DNA of 64,000 bases from Bradyrhizobium sp. AZCC 2262 (GTDB lineage: Bacteria > Pseudomonadota > Alphaproteobacteria > Rhizobiales > Xanthobacteraceae). The notes beneath the pieces are model-generated. The model made no database searches, was not told the DNA's origin, and saw only the letters and a list, made by a program, of their open reading frames with translations. Position 1 is the stretch's first letter, and each line of letters starts with the position of its first letter. This document shows positions 18,817-26,582 of this stretch, piece after piece. Made by a program: the position numbers and the translations under genes. The stretch spans positions 248,001-312,000 of the forward strand of contig NZ_JAZHRT010000001.1 in assembly GCF_036924535.1 (NCBI RefSeq), written 5' to 3'.

Positions 18817-19139
18817 GTCGCGAGCTTCCGATAAATGGTAGGGCCGGATGAAGCAACGCTCGGAAGCTCGGATATCGATCGGGAACTGCCCCAGCCTGTG
18901 AAATGCCACCATCGCCATTCGGAGCCGCATCCCGGCGCACCGGAACTCGCCATCATACAATTCGCAGGGTTGCCCAACGCCGGCCCTGCGCTAAGCGGCC
19001 TTACCGTGGCTACGAACACCGCAAAGCACAGGGCTATGATGGCAAACATAACGAGGCTCAAGACGTCTTTCATCTCACTTCCAATCCATGTCCACCTGGC
19101 GCCGATATTCTCAATTTGCACGTCGGTAACGGCACTCAT
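18813..19139 (-). CDS. Hypothetical small membrane protein coupled to dehydrogenase operon
   Basis: A 108-residue frame that overlaps the molybdenum-subunit stop by ATGA at its start and the next gene's start by ATGA at its end. This double coupling is the main evidence that it is translated. It has one membrane helix (DVLSLVMFAIIALCFAVFVATV) near residues 25-46, then a tail with Cys and Trp (NPANCMMASSGAPGCGSEWRWW). An internal ATG at 19073 with GGAAGTGAG ahead is an alternative start. No family is recognised. Confidence 0.5.
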   Translation of the reverse strand: MSAVTDVQIENIGARWTWIGSEMKDVLSLVMFAIIALCFAVFVATVRPLSAGPALGNPANCMMASSGAPGCGSEWRWWHFTGWGSSRSISELPSVASSGPTIYRKLAT

Positions 19140-21406
19140 TTTTTCGACGCGAGTGCCGCGAGCACGGCAGCTGGCCGAATGGGAAGATGGTGCAAGCGAA
19201 TCCCGGTGGCGGCAAAAATCGCATTGCCGATGGCGGGCGCGACGACCGTCGTACCGGGCTCGCCGAGACCGACCGGAGCCTCGGTGCTCTCGATGAATTC
19301 GATGTCGAGGTCCGGCACGTCACCGATGCGCAGTGGCGTGTAGCTGTCGAAATTCGTGTCCTTCACCTGGCCTTTGTGGAACTCGGTTCCCTCATAGAGC
19401 GCCATGCTGAGGCCCCACAGAGCGCTGCCTTCAACCTGCGCGAGCGCGCCGTCTGGATGGACGAGGGTGCCCGCATCGACGACGATCGTGAGCTTTTCGA
19501 CTGAAACGCCGCCGTTGCTGCGGTCAACGCGAACGCGCGCGACGCAAGCGACCCATGTGGGCATCGATCGTGCCTGGCCGAACGTGGTGGCGACGCCGAG
19601 CCCGGTGCCGGCCGGCATGCGAGCGCCCCATCCGGCCTTTTCTGCCGCTCGCTTGAGGACTGCCGCCTGACGCTTCGCGCCCCCCACCGCGTTGGGCGCC
19701 GACCCGGCGTTGCGGCCAGCGCCGTCCAACAGCCCGGAGCGGAAGGCGACAGGGTCTGCGCCAGCCATCCGCGCCGCCTCATCCATGAAGGTCTCGAGCG
19801 CCCAGTTGGTCCACCCGGGCGCCACCGCTCGCAGATAGCCAGGGCGAAACGCACGATTTGCAAGGTCGTTCTCGAGCGCGCGTACGCGTTGCGCCCCAAC
19901 GCTGTACCAGTGGTCCGCGCCATCGATGGCGAATGGATCAAATGGGTTTCCGTCAGGCGCCTTCGGCATGGCCGCTGGCGGCACGTAGACTGAGGTCGGC
20001 CAGCCGGCCGACGCGTGATGTTCCATGGCCGTGACCTTGCCGTGGACATCGAATGCCAAGCGTAATTTCTGGATCGACGGCGAACGAAACGAGTCGAAAC
20101 GCGTGTCATCCTGACGCGTCAGTACGAGCTTCACCGGCTTGCCAAGAGCTTTGGCGGCCAGCGCGGCGGGGATGGCATAATCAGTGTTGAGCCTGCGCCC
20201 GAATGCCCCGCCGAGCAGATAGGTGCGCAGGACAATGCGATCCTGCGCCAGGTCCAGCGCCCGTGCAAGCACGGGCAGAATCGTGCTCTGCGCCTGACTG
20301 CCGGTATGGATCTCGAAGCGGCCGTCCTTCTCGAAGGCGAGAGCGTTCACCGGCTCGAGCTGGGCATGGAGAACGCTGTTGGTGGTGTACGTTCGCTCGA
20401 GTGTGGAGGCGGCTGCGCGAAACGCGGAATCGACTTCGGGGCCATCAACCACAAGGGCTCCCCCGCGCGGTGCAGCGATCTGCCTAGCGCCGTAATCGAG
20501 GATGTCCTGCTCCGATACCATCGACGCATCACCCGCGGCCCAATCGACCTTGACGAGGTCAGCGGCGCGGATTGCTGCCGGATAAGATGTCGCGCATACG
20601 ACGACCCAACCGGGCACCGTCTCGGAGGGATCCTCCAATACGAGGCTCGTGAGATATCCCTTGACCCGCTTCGCCGCGGAGTCATCGACGGTGCGGACCA
20701 CTGAGCCGTAACGTGTCGGAGGAATCTTCGGCCGGGCATAGACCATACCCTCAACGACGGCATCGATGCCGTAACGCGCCGTACCGTTGATCTTCCCGGG
20801 GACATCGAGAGCGTCGATCTTTTGCCCGATAAGACGTCGTTCTGAGGGCGGCTTGATCGGCAGCTTCGCGAGTTGGTCCGACGTAAATTCGCGTGCCGGG
20901 CTGCCGCGCCGGACGATTTCGCCATAGGTGATGGACCGACCTTCGGCAGACACGGCGCCCCGGCGCGCGACACATTGCGTTGGGCTCACCCCAAGCAGCC
21001 TTGCGCCGGCCTCGATGAGGGCGATGCGGCCTGCAGCACCGGCGCGGCTGTAAATCGGGAAATCGACCCGGACCGACTTGCTGCCGCCGGTCTGCATGTA
21101 ACCCCATTTCGGATCAGCATCGACCAGAAGGATGCGCACGTTGGTCCAGTCGACTTCGAGCTCATCGGCGAGGACGCGGGCGATAGCAGTGCCGATGTGC
21201 TGACCCATCTCCGCACGGATGATGTTCACGGTCACGATGCCATCGCGGTCAAGGCTGTACCAAATCGTGGGTTCGAAGGGGCTGGCCCCCGAGTCCTTCG
21301 CGGTGCCTCGCCCTGGCGCGAAACCGAACGTGACCGCTGTGCCGGCCATGCCGACTAGAAATGCGCGGCGCGAAAGCGAGCTCTGTTTCCCGAGCTTAGT
21401 CATCAC
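19136..21406 (-). CDS. Molybdopterin-dependent aldehyde-type dehydrogenase, large subunit
   Basis: A 756-residue catalytic subunit of the xanthine dehydrogenase family, of the IorB/AldH type with periplasmic location. A Tat signal (LSRRAFLVGMAGTAVTFGF) starts the protein, consistent with export of a folded molybdoenzyme. Typical blocks include RAEMGQHIGTAIARVLADELEVDWTNV near residue 60, LLGGAFGRRLNTDYA near residue 395 and the C-terminal GLGEPGTTVVAPAIGNAIFAATG with the catalytic Glu. With the 2Fe-2S and cytochrome c subunits it should oxidise an aldehyde or N-heterocycle in the periplasm and feed electrons to the respiratory chain. The exact substrate is unknown. Confidence 0.9.
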   Translation of the reverse strand: MMTKLGKQSSLSRRAFLVGMAGTAVTFGFAPGRGTAKDSGASPFEPTIWYSLDRDGIVTVNIIRAEMGQHIGTAIARVLADELEVDWTNVRILLVDADPKWGYMQTGGSKSVRVDFPIYSRAGAAGRIALIEAGARLLGVSPTQCVARRGAVSAEGRSITYGEIVRRGSPAREFTSDQLAKLPIKPPSERRLIGQKIDALDVPGKINGTARYGIDAVVEGMVYARPKIPPTRYGSVVRTVDDSAAKRVKGYLTSLVLEDPSETVPGWVVVCATSYPAAIRAADLVKVDWAAGDASMVSEQDILDYGARQIAAPRGGALVVDGPEVDSAFRAAASTLERTYTTNSVLHAQLEPVNALAFEKDGRFEIHTGSQAQSTILPVLARALDLAQDRIVLRTYLLGGAFGRRLNTDYAIPAALAAKALGKPVKLVLTRQDDTRFDSFRSPSIQKLRLAFDVHGKVTAMEHHASAGWPTSVYVPPAAMPKAPDGNPFDPFAIDGADHWYSVGAQRVRALENDLANRAFRPGYLRAVAPGWTNWALETFMDEAARMAGADPVAFRSGLLDGAGRNAGSAPNAVGGAKRQAAVLKRAAEKAGWGARMPAGTGLGVATTFGQARSMPTWVACVARVRVDRSNGGVSVEKLTIVVDAGTLVHPDGALAQVEGSALWGLSMALYEGTEFHKGQVKDTNFDSYTPLRIGDVPDLDIEFIESTEAPVGLGEPGTTVVAPAIGNAIFAATGIRLHHLPIRPAAVLAALASKK

Positions 21407-21869
21407 TGGCGACCTTCCGTGATGCAGCGGCGGCCTGTTTGACCGCGTTGCGGATGCGGACGTAGGTCATGCAGCGGCACAGGTTCCCAGCCATAACGGC
21501 ATCGATGTCCTGATCGGTCGGGGAAGGAAAGTCGTTGATGAGCGACGCCGCCTGCATGATCTGGCCCGACTGGCAGTAACCGCATTGGGGAACCTGAAGG
21601 TCGGCCCACGCCTTTTGCACTGGATGCTGGCTCTCAGGGTCGAGGCCCTCGATGGTGGTAACCTTGGCGCCGGCCACGCTGGCAAGCGGCGTGATGCACG
21701 AGCGCGTGGGTCGGCCGCCGACGTGGACCGTGCAGGCGCCGCACATCCCGATCCCGCAGCCGAACTTCGTGCCGGTGAGACCGATGACGTCGCGGATCAC
21801 CCACAACAGGGGCGTATCCTCCTCGGCGTCAACCGTCATCGCGCGGCCATTGATGTCAAATGAGGTCAT
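21396..21869 (-). CDS. 2Fe-2S subunit of molybdenum dehydrogenase
   Basis: A 157-residue iron-sulfur subunit. The plant-type cluster CGIGMCGACTVHVGGRPTRSC is near residues 40-60. The second cluster is formed by QCGYCQSGQ near residue 97 and NLCRCMTYVRI near residue 135. ATG 21869 is preceded by GGAGA at good spacing, better than the in-frame ATG at 21890. It overlaps the large-subunit start by 11 bp. It relays electrons from the Mo cofactor to the cytochrome c subunit and has no signal of its own, so it probably travels with the large subunit through Tat. Confidence 0.93.
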   Translation of the reverse strand: MTSFDINGRAMTVDAEEDTPLLWVIRDVIGLTGTKFGCGIGMCGACTVHVGGRPTRSCITPLASVAGAKVTTIEGLDPESQHPVQKAWADLQVPQCGYCQSGQIMQAASLINDFPSPTDQDIDAVMAGNLCRCMTYVRIRNAVKQAAAASRKVASDD

Positions 21870-21886
21870 GTTCGTTCTCCGCTGGG

Positions 21887-23185
21887 TCAATTGGCTGCGC
21901 CGTTCATTCGGCGAATCTCTGCGGTCTTTGCGACGAGATCCGGCCAGGGCGGAAGGCTCGTGCGTGTCCGCCGCAGGTACGCGGCGATGCGGGCAACGTC
22001 GGCATCGCTGAGTGCGCCACCGAAGGCCGGCATGACGACATCACGCATTCCTTCCTTGGCGCTAATGCCGCGCAGGATGACCTGGATCAGGTTGCTGGGA
22101 TCGGAAAGGTGCACAGCGCTGTTGAGCGCCAGGTCGGGCCGTGAAGCGAGCGGCGCGTTGGTTGCGTTGTAGTGACAGGACGCGCAAGCCGCGGTGTAGA
22201 GCCGCGCGTCGGGATCGAACGGCGCGCCCTGCTTGGCCAATGCGCTGGACATCGCAAGGCTCACGGCGCCGGAGACGTATGGCAGCCGGTCCGCCGCCGT
22301 GTCGAGATCGGCAAAATAGGTCGCGAGCGCGCGGATGTCAGAGTCCGGCAGCGCACCGAGCCCCTGCACGACGGGGGACATCGGCCCCGCAGCGGTTCCA
22401 TGCAGCTTGCTGGTGCCCGTGCGCAGGTAGTCGTAGAGTTCTTCGTGCGTCCAGGGTGCCGGCGCGGGATTTGCGGCTGTCAGTGGTGGCGCGACCCAGT
22501 TGTCGATCACGGCACCGCCGTATGCGTTGCCGGACTTCTCCGCTCCCAGCAGGTTGCGCGGCGTATGGCAGGCGCCGCAGTGGCTCAAGCCCTGCGCGAG
22601 ATAAGCGCCACGATTCCACTCCGCACTCCTGGTGACATCCGGTTCGAAGCGACCGGGCCGGAAAAACAGCAGCTTCCATCCGGCCTGCAGGTAACGGATG
22701 TTGAACGGAAACGGGATGCCGTTCGGTTGCCGGACAGCATGAACCGGCGTTCTGGTTATGAAGTAGGCGTAGAGAGCACGCACGTCATCGTTGGAAAGCT
22801 TGGTGAAATGGTCAAAGGAGAACACCGGAAGGAGATGCGAGCCGTCGCGTGAGACACCTTCATGCATGGCGCGCCTGAAGGCCGCCTCCGACCACGTGCC
22901 GATTCCGGTCTCCGGATCCGGCGTGATGTTGGTCGAATAGATCGCGCCGAACGGGGTTGCCATCTCGTAACCGCCGGCGAATTTCTCGCCGCCCCTTGCG
23001 GTGTGACACGCCGCGCAATAGCCGCCACCCGCAAGAGCTTCACCTTTCGCGACCAACTCCGGCGCGAAGCTACCCGCCGCAGGCCGCGCGACCGGAGCGA
23101 TGGCGGGTTTCCACGCCAACGCGCCAAAGCCTGCAAGCCCGAGACATCCGAGTGCGACGGTCGCGATGAGCAGCTTCTTGAACAC
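21887..23185 (-). CDS. Tri-haem cytochrome c subunit of dehydrogenase
   Basis: A 432-residue membrane-anchored periplasmic cytochrome with three haem c motifs: CAACH near residue 57, CGACH near residue 203 and CASCH near residue 336. The N-terminal hydrophobic segment (LLIATVALGCLGLAGFGALAW) serves as signal or anchor. The pattern matches the cytochrome subunits of gluconate, alcohol and aldehyde dehydrogenases of acetic acid bacteria, which reduce ubiquinone. It lies directly upstream of the 2Fe-2S gene. In this locus it links the periplasmic enzyme to quinone and so to the bo3 oxidase encoded nearby (inference). Confidence 0.92.
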   Translation of the reverse strand: MFKKLLIATVALGCLGLAGFGALAWKPAIAPVARPAAGSFAPELVAKGEALAGGGYCAACHTARGGEKFAGGYEMATPFGAIYSTNITPDPETGIGTWSEAAFRRAMHEGVSRDGSHLLPVFSFDHFTKLSNDDVRALYAYFITRTPVHAVRQPNGIPFPFNIRYLQAGWKLLFFRPGRFEPDVTRSAEWNRGAYLAQGLSHCGACHTPRNLLGAEKSGNAYGGAVIDNWVAPPLTAANPAPAPWTHEELYDYLRTGTSKLHGTAAGPMSPVVQGLGALPDSDIRALATYFADLDTAADRLPYVSGAVSLAMSSALAKQGAPFDPDARLYTAACASCHYNATNAPLASRPDLALNSAVHLSDPSNLIQVILRGISAKEGMRDVVMPAFGGALSDADVARIAAYLRRTRTSLPPWPDLVAKTAEIRRMNGAAN

Positions 23186-23212
23186 GGCGAACTCCCAGAG
23201 TCTTGCTTGCGT

Positions 23213-23395
23213 TCAGGGTGCGCGCCTGAATCGCCAGTAGGCGACCAGGCCAACGACAAGCGCGAACAGCATGCATATGACGGCGTCGCTGCTCGCCAGC
23301 ATGCTCAATCCGTGCGGATGCGCATGCGGCGCGAGTGAGTCATGGGCCTGCGCGGGCATGCTGAAGGCGGACAGAAGCGCGATGAGCTTTTTCAT
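23213..23395 (-). CDS. Small His-rich membrane protein
   Basis: A 60-residue protein with an N-terminal signal-like segment (MKKLIALLSAFSMPAQA), a short histidine-rich stretch (HDSLAPHAHPHGLSML) and one membrane helix ending WRFRRAP. Its start overlaps the EthD-family gene's stop by 4 bp, and the cytochrome gene begins 28 bp later. The His cluster would face the periplasm and could bind a metal. No family is known to me; it could be an assembly or anchoring factor for the dehydrogenase. Confidence 0.65.
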   Translation of the reverse strand: MKKLIALLSAFSMPAQAHDSLAPHAHPHGLSMLASSDAVICMLFALVVGLVAYWRFRRAP

Positions 23396-23793
23396 CGGGC
23401 CACCGGATCGGACATGTGCGGCGACGGGCTGCGATCAATCGGGATTCGATGCAGCGCCTCGGCCCCATCCACGGCGGAGTTCTCGACCACCACCTCACTG
23501 ATCTGGTGGATCGGCACTACGTCAGTGAAGTTGGCTATGTCTGCCCTGATGTCTTGGGCATGCGGTCCGAACGACGACTGGTACGCATCGACCGAGTCGC
23601 ACAGCAGGTGACACATGGCGACATATGCGCCGAGAGGCTTGCCATCCTTATCCGCAAGCCCCCTGTCGATGGCGTAGTACTTCAAGGCTGCACCCATCCT
23701 GCTTTTGATGAGGGGGAGGTGCGTCGTGCGGTAGTAGTGGTGGTCGAACCGCGTGCCCGCCTTGTTGGGATAAATCACGCTAACCTTGATCAT
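23392..23793 (-). CDS. EthD family protein
   Basis: A 133-residue protein of the EthD family (dimeric alpha/beta barrel). The opening IKVSVIYPNKAGTRFDHHYYRTTHLPLIKSRM is the family signature, and SVDAYQSSFGPHAQDIRADIANFTDV follows. EthD proteins accompany oxidative degradation systems, and their biochemical role is mostly unsettled. It is the first gene of the dehydrogenase operon, with the shared 39-bp motif 108 bp upstream. A good site, GGAGG, precedes the ATG. Confidence 0.9.
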   Translation of the reverse strand: MIKVSVIYPNKAGTRFDHHYYRTTHLPLIKSRMGAALKYYAIDRGLADKDGKPLGAYVAMCHLLCDSVDAYQSSFGPHAQDIRADIANFTDVVPIHQISEVVVENSAVDGAEALHRIPIDRSPSPHMSDPVAR

Positions 23794-23900
23794 GGTTCCT
23801 CCTGCAGATCGTCATACGGCAGCTTCCGTGTTGCGCGGCTCACGCAACTCGCCTGCGCCTTGCGTCATCCATTGGTTACGCCAAGCAGCCCCGTGCGCGC

Positions 23901-23939
23901 GAGTGAAGACTGCCAAAGAACTGCAAGTCGATGCGAACC
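23901..23939. promoter_or_regulatory. Shared 39-bp upstream motif, copy 2 (dehydrogenase operon)
   Basis: It begins GAGTGAAGACTGCCAAAG and continues AACTGCAAGTCGATGCGAACC. It is the most divergent of the three copies (28 of 39 identical to copy 1), but the GAGTGAAG head and the CTGCCAAA core are kept. It is 108 bp upstream of the EthD gene, almost the same distance as copy 1 from cyoE. Confidence 0.6.
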
Positions 23940-23985
23940 CGAGGCAACTACGCCAGTGGACTGGATGGGATTCTGCGATTGATCG

Positions 23986-25074
23986 TCACACCGGCGTTCC
24001 CGCGCCGCAGGCTTCATGCGGATCGCTTGGCCCAGCCGCATCGGCAATCAACGCAATTGCATCCGCTTGCTTGACCGCACGGCGCGTCGGGCGATTGGCG
24101 ACATTGGTGCGCGCGAGCTCGAACGCCCGCCGGCCATCATTGCCGCTGCCGGCGTAGAACTCCGCAGCGTGGTCCGCGAAAGCGAGCAGATGTCTCCCCA
24201 GGAGCTGATCGAAGCCGGACCGCGCGGCATCGAGCTGTCTCTCGGCCTCTTCGAACTTGCCTTGCGCAGTCAGCACATCGGCCAGGCGCCAATTGACCTC
24301 TGGATCGCGGCTCGAAAGCGCCGGCAAGAGCAACGCCTCCGCGTCGCCCATGCGGCTTTGGCTCGCGTAGATCTCAGCCAAGTGCACACGCGCCTTCACA
24401 TAGCCCGGCAAGTAAGCAATCGCGCGGCGATACCAGACCGCGGCAAGAGCCGGATCCGGCACGGCTGCGAGTTCTCCCCACAGCATGCCGAGCTGAAAGC
24501 AGACCCACGCCAACGGAAACGGCGAAACGTCACTGTACGAGAAGAATGCCTGCCGATAGATAGTGTCTGCCTCGGCGCAGCGTTCGAGGTCGGCAAGCAG
24601 GGCGCCGAGAGGTACGAGGTCTTCGAGCCGGCCGCTCGCCTTGGCGAACCCGCGGCGAGCCGCGAGTACTGCTTGGAGCCCCACGCCACAGGCCTGATCG
24701 ATCGCCAACGCCTGGCGCTCAATCGCCTCGCGGGGCGCGCCTGCCCGCGCGGCACGAGCGAGGTAGCCGCGCGCATCGTCGAAGCGATGCGCTGCCGAAG
24801 CGACCTCGGCTTGAACAAGGGGCGCACGAGACGAGTCGTCCGCGCGCGCGAATTGCGAGGCGAGCACATCCAGGCGGTCGAGCACGTCCAGATCGCCCAG
24901 AAATTGCGATGCCAGACGCTCGCTATCAACAATCTCCTCCGCCACGCCCGGCAGCCGCGGGTCTTGCGCGAAACGAGCCCATGCGCCACGGCGCGCGCTC
25001 TCCAGGTTGATCGCGGCGATCTCCCCGTCGGTCGCGGATGGACGAGAATGGTCAAGTTCCACGAATGCAGTCAT
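23986..25074 (-). CDS. TPR-like repeat protein of DyP operon
   Basis: A 362-residue all-helical protein with tetratricopeptide-like repeats, clearest from about residue 190 (AAVWYRRAIAYLPGYVKARVHLAEIYASQSRMGDAEALLLPAL, then VNWRLADVLTAQGKFEEAERQLDAA). ATG 25074 overlaps the upstream stop (ATGA) and has GGAG before it; the longer frame is not needed. It has no signal peptide. It is the last gene of the DyP operon and may scaffold the other products. Its role is unknown. Confidence 0.72.
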   Translation of the reverse strand: MTAFVELDHSRPSATDGEIAAINLESARRGAWARFAQDPRLPGVAEEIVDSERLASQFLGDLDVLDRLDVLASQFARADDSSRAPLVQAEVASAAHRFDDARGYLARAARAGAPREAIERQALAIDQACGVGLQAVLAARRGFAKASGRLEDLVPLGALLADLERCAEADTIYRQAFFSYSDVSPFPLAWVCFQLGMLWGELAAVPDPALAAVWYRRAIAYLPGYVKARVHLAEIYASQSRMGDAEALLLPALSSRDPEVNWRLADVLTAQGKFEEAERQLDAARSGFDQLLGRHLLAFADHAAEFYAGSGNDGRRAFELARTNVANRPTRRAVKQADAIALIADAAGPSDPHEACGAGTPV

Positions 25075-26570
25075 TTCGTGACTCCGAAGCGCTGCTTCAG
25101 ACTTTCGAGGCCGGTCTTGAATAGTGTCGACACCTTGACCTTCATGGCCCTGTCGGTCGCGTTGGCTGCCAGGAATTGCGCGCGCCAATCGACGACGGAG
25201 CCGCTGCCCTTCGGTTTCACTTCGAGTGTGCCGGTGTACTGGGAAACGCCCATCCCCGCGATGTTCGAGTAGCTGAAGAACCGCTTCGCATCGTCGATTG
25301 CCTCGAGCCGTTCGACAATTTGCTGGCCGTCGAGCGTCAGGATGGAGCGGAGCTGACCGATGCCTGCGCCGGTCAAGTTAACTCTTGCGTTCAGAGGATG
25401 CCAGGCGCCGCCGAACTGTCCGATCAGCGACCACACGTCGTCGGGCGTCGCCGCGAGCTCAACGGATTCGCTGACGATCTGCAGTTTCGTGTTCGGCGTC
25501 GCGAAGTACGGGAAAACGTTCATGCCAGGCTTCGTCGCCCCGGTCGCGCCGCCCAGAAGGAACTCGCGATCGTTGTTGACCAGCCAGCTAAGCAGGATGT
25601 CGATCGAATTCGCGTCGATCGTACGACCTCCTCCCGTCTGGTAAGGGTGGCCGGAAAGCGTGCTCTTCTCTATCTCGAGGTGGCTTTTGTCATTGATCGG
25701 CTTGGCCACATCGAACAGCAGAAAATCGTCGAGGAAGACATTCGCGGTGGCGGCAATCGCTTCCGGCGTCCAATCGGCCTTGCCGTCGAGCATGTCCCAG
25801 GTGGCGATGCTGTCCTTCAGACGTTGCAGGAACAGGGGCTGGAGCACCTTCGAGATGGCGAACGGCGTCTGCTGATTCCACAGGTCGCGCAAATCGGTGA
25901 TCTCCGACATCGCCGGATTGTTGAGGCGCATGTTTGTTTGCTCGGGGCGTCCGATCCAGTCGATGCGGGAGATTGCGGGACCGAGGAGGCCCCGCTTCTG
26001 CGGGGGAACCGTCTCGGCGATGGCGCCGAACAACGAGCCTTTTGCGGGATCAAGCACGCGACGCGTATCGCACTCGACAACAATGCAGAGCACATTGGTG
26101 TGCTGCAGCAGATTTGGAAGCTTCTTGAGTATGGCGATGTCCCAGGCGAGGTAGAAAGGGTCGGAGCGCAGCCCTGCGAACACGCGAACATCACCCTCCG
26201 GCGTCGACGTCCCGTTCTCTTCGTTCACAGTGAGCGACAGCTCGCGACCATCAGGCAGTTTGCAAATGCCGTGCTGGATCGCTTTCCCCGCAGCGTCGCG
26301 CTTGAGGGTCTCGAAGCGAAAGCTAAAGCGGATCTCGTCGTCTGCCGGCTGAAACTTCGCGTTGTTGCCAACGCCCGCAACGGTCACATGGCGAACGGCG
26401 ATCGCGTAATCGATGATATTCGAGAAAATCGCATCTTCGCCGGCTGAAGGAAAAACATCCATGGCCAGGACGGTGCGCGCCGGGTTTTCCGGACTGGTGA
26501 ACGCGAAGAGATCGGTGATGTCGGCCGCAGGGTCGCCGATCGACCGTGGACCGTCAACGTGATCGGACAT
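25071..26570 (-). CDS. DUF4331-SRPBCC fusion protein
   Basis: A 499-residue protein. Residues 1 to about 340 match DUF4331 (SDHVDGPRSIGDPAADITDLFAFTSPENPARTVLAMDVFPSAG at the start, then IFSNIIDYAIAVR). The last 145 residues form an SRPBCC/START-like ligand-binding domain (IVSESVELAATPDDVWSLIGQFGGAWHPL ... RLEAIDDAKRFFSYSNI). AAGGAGG stands 6 nt before the ATG. There is no signal peptide. The fusion of these two domains next to a DyP peroxidase is unusual. The SRPBCC part probably binds a hydrophobic ligand; the function of DUF4331 is unknown. Confidence 0.82.
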   Translation of the reverse strand: MSDHVDGPRSIGDPAADITDLFAFTSPENPARTVLAMDVFPSAGEDAIFSNIIDYAIAVRHVTVAGVGNNAKFQPADDEIRFSFRFETLKRDAAGKAIQHGICKLPDGRELSLTVNEENGTSTPEGDVRVFAGLRSDPFYLAWDIAILKKLPNLLQHTNVLCIVVECDTRRVLDPAKGSLFGAIAETVPPQKRGLLGPAISRIDWIGRPEQTNMRLNNPAMSEITDLRDLWNQQTPFAISKVLQPLFLQRLKDSIATWDMLDGKADWTPEAIAATANVFLDDFLLFDVAKPINDKSHLEIEKSTLSGHPYQTGGGRTIDANSIDILLSWLVNNDREFLLGGATGATKPGMNVFPYFATPNTKLQIVSESVELAATPDDVWSLIGQFGGAWHPLNARVNLTGAGIGQLRSILTLDGQQIVERLEAIDDAKRFFSYSNIAGMGVSQYTGTLEVKPKGSGSVVDWRAQFLAANATDRAMKVKVSTLFKTGLESLKQRFGVTK

Positions 26571-26582
26571 CGTCAGCCTCCT

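Noticed and set aside
24016..26447. Two long plus-strand frames opposite the TPR and DUF4331 genes
   Set aside because: They mirror genes with ribosome sites and ATGA coupling on the minus strand; neither frame has family features.
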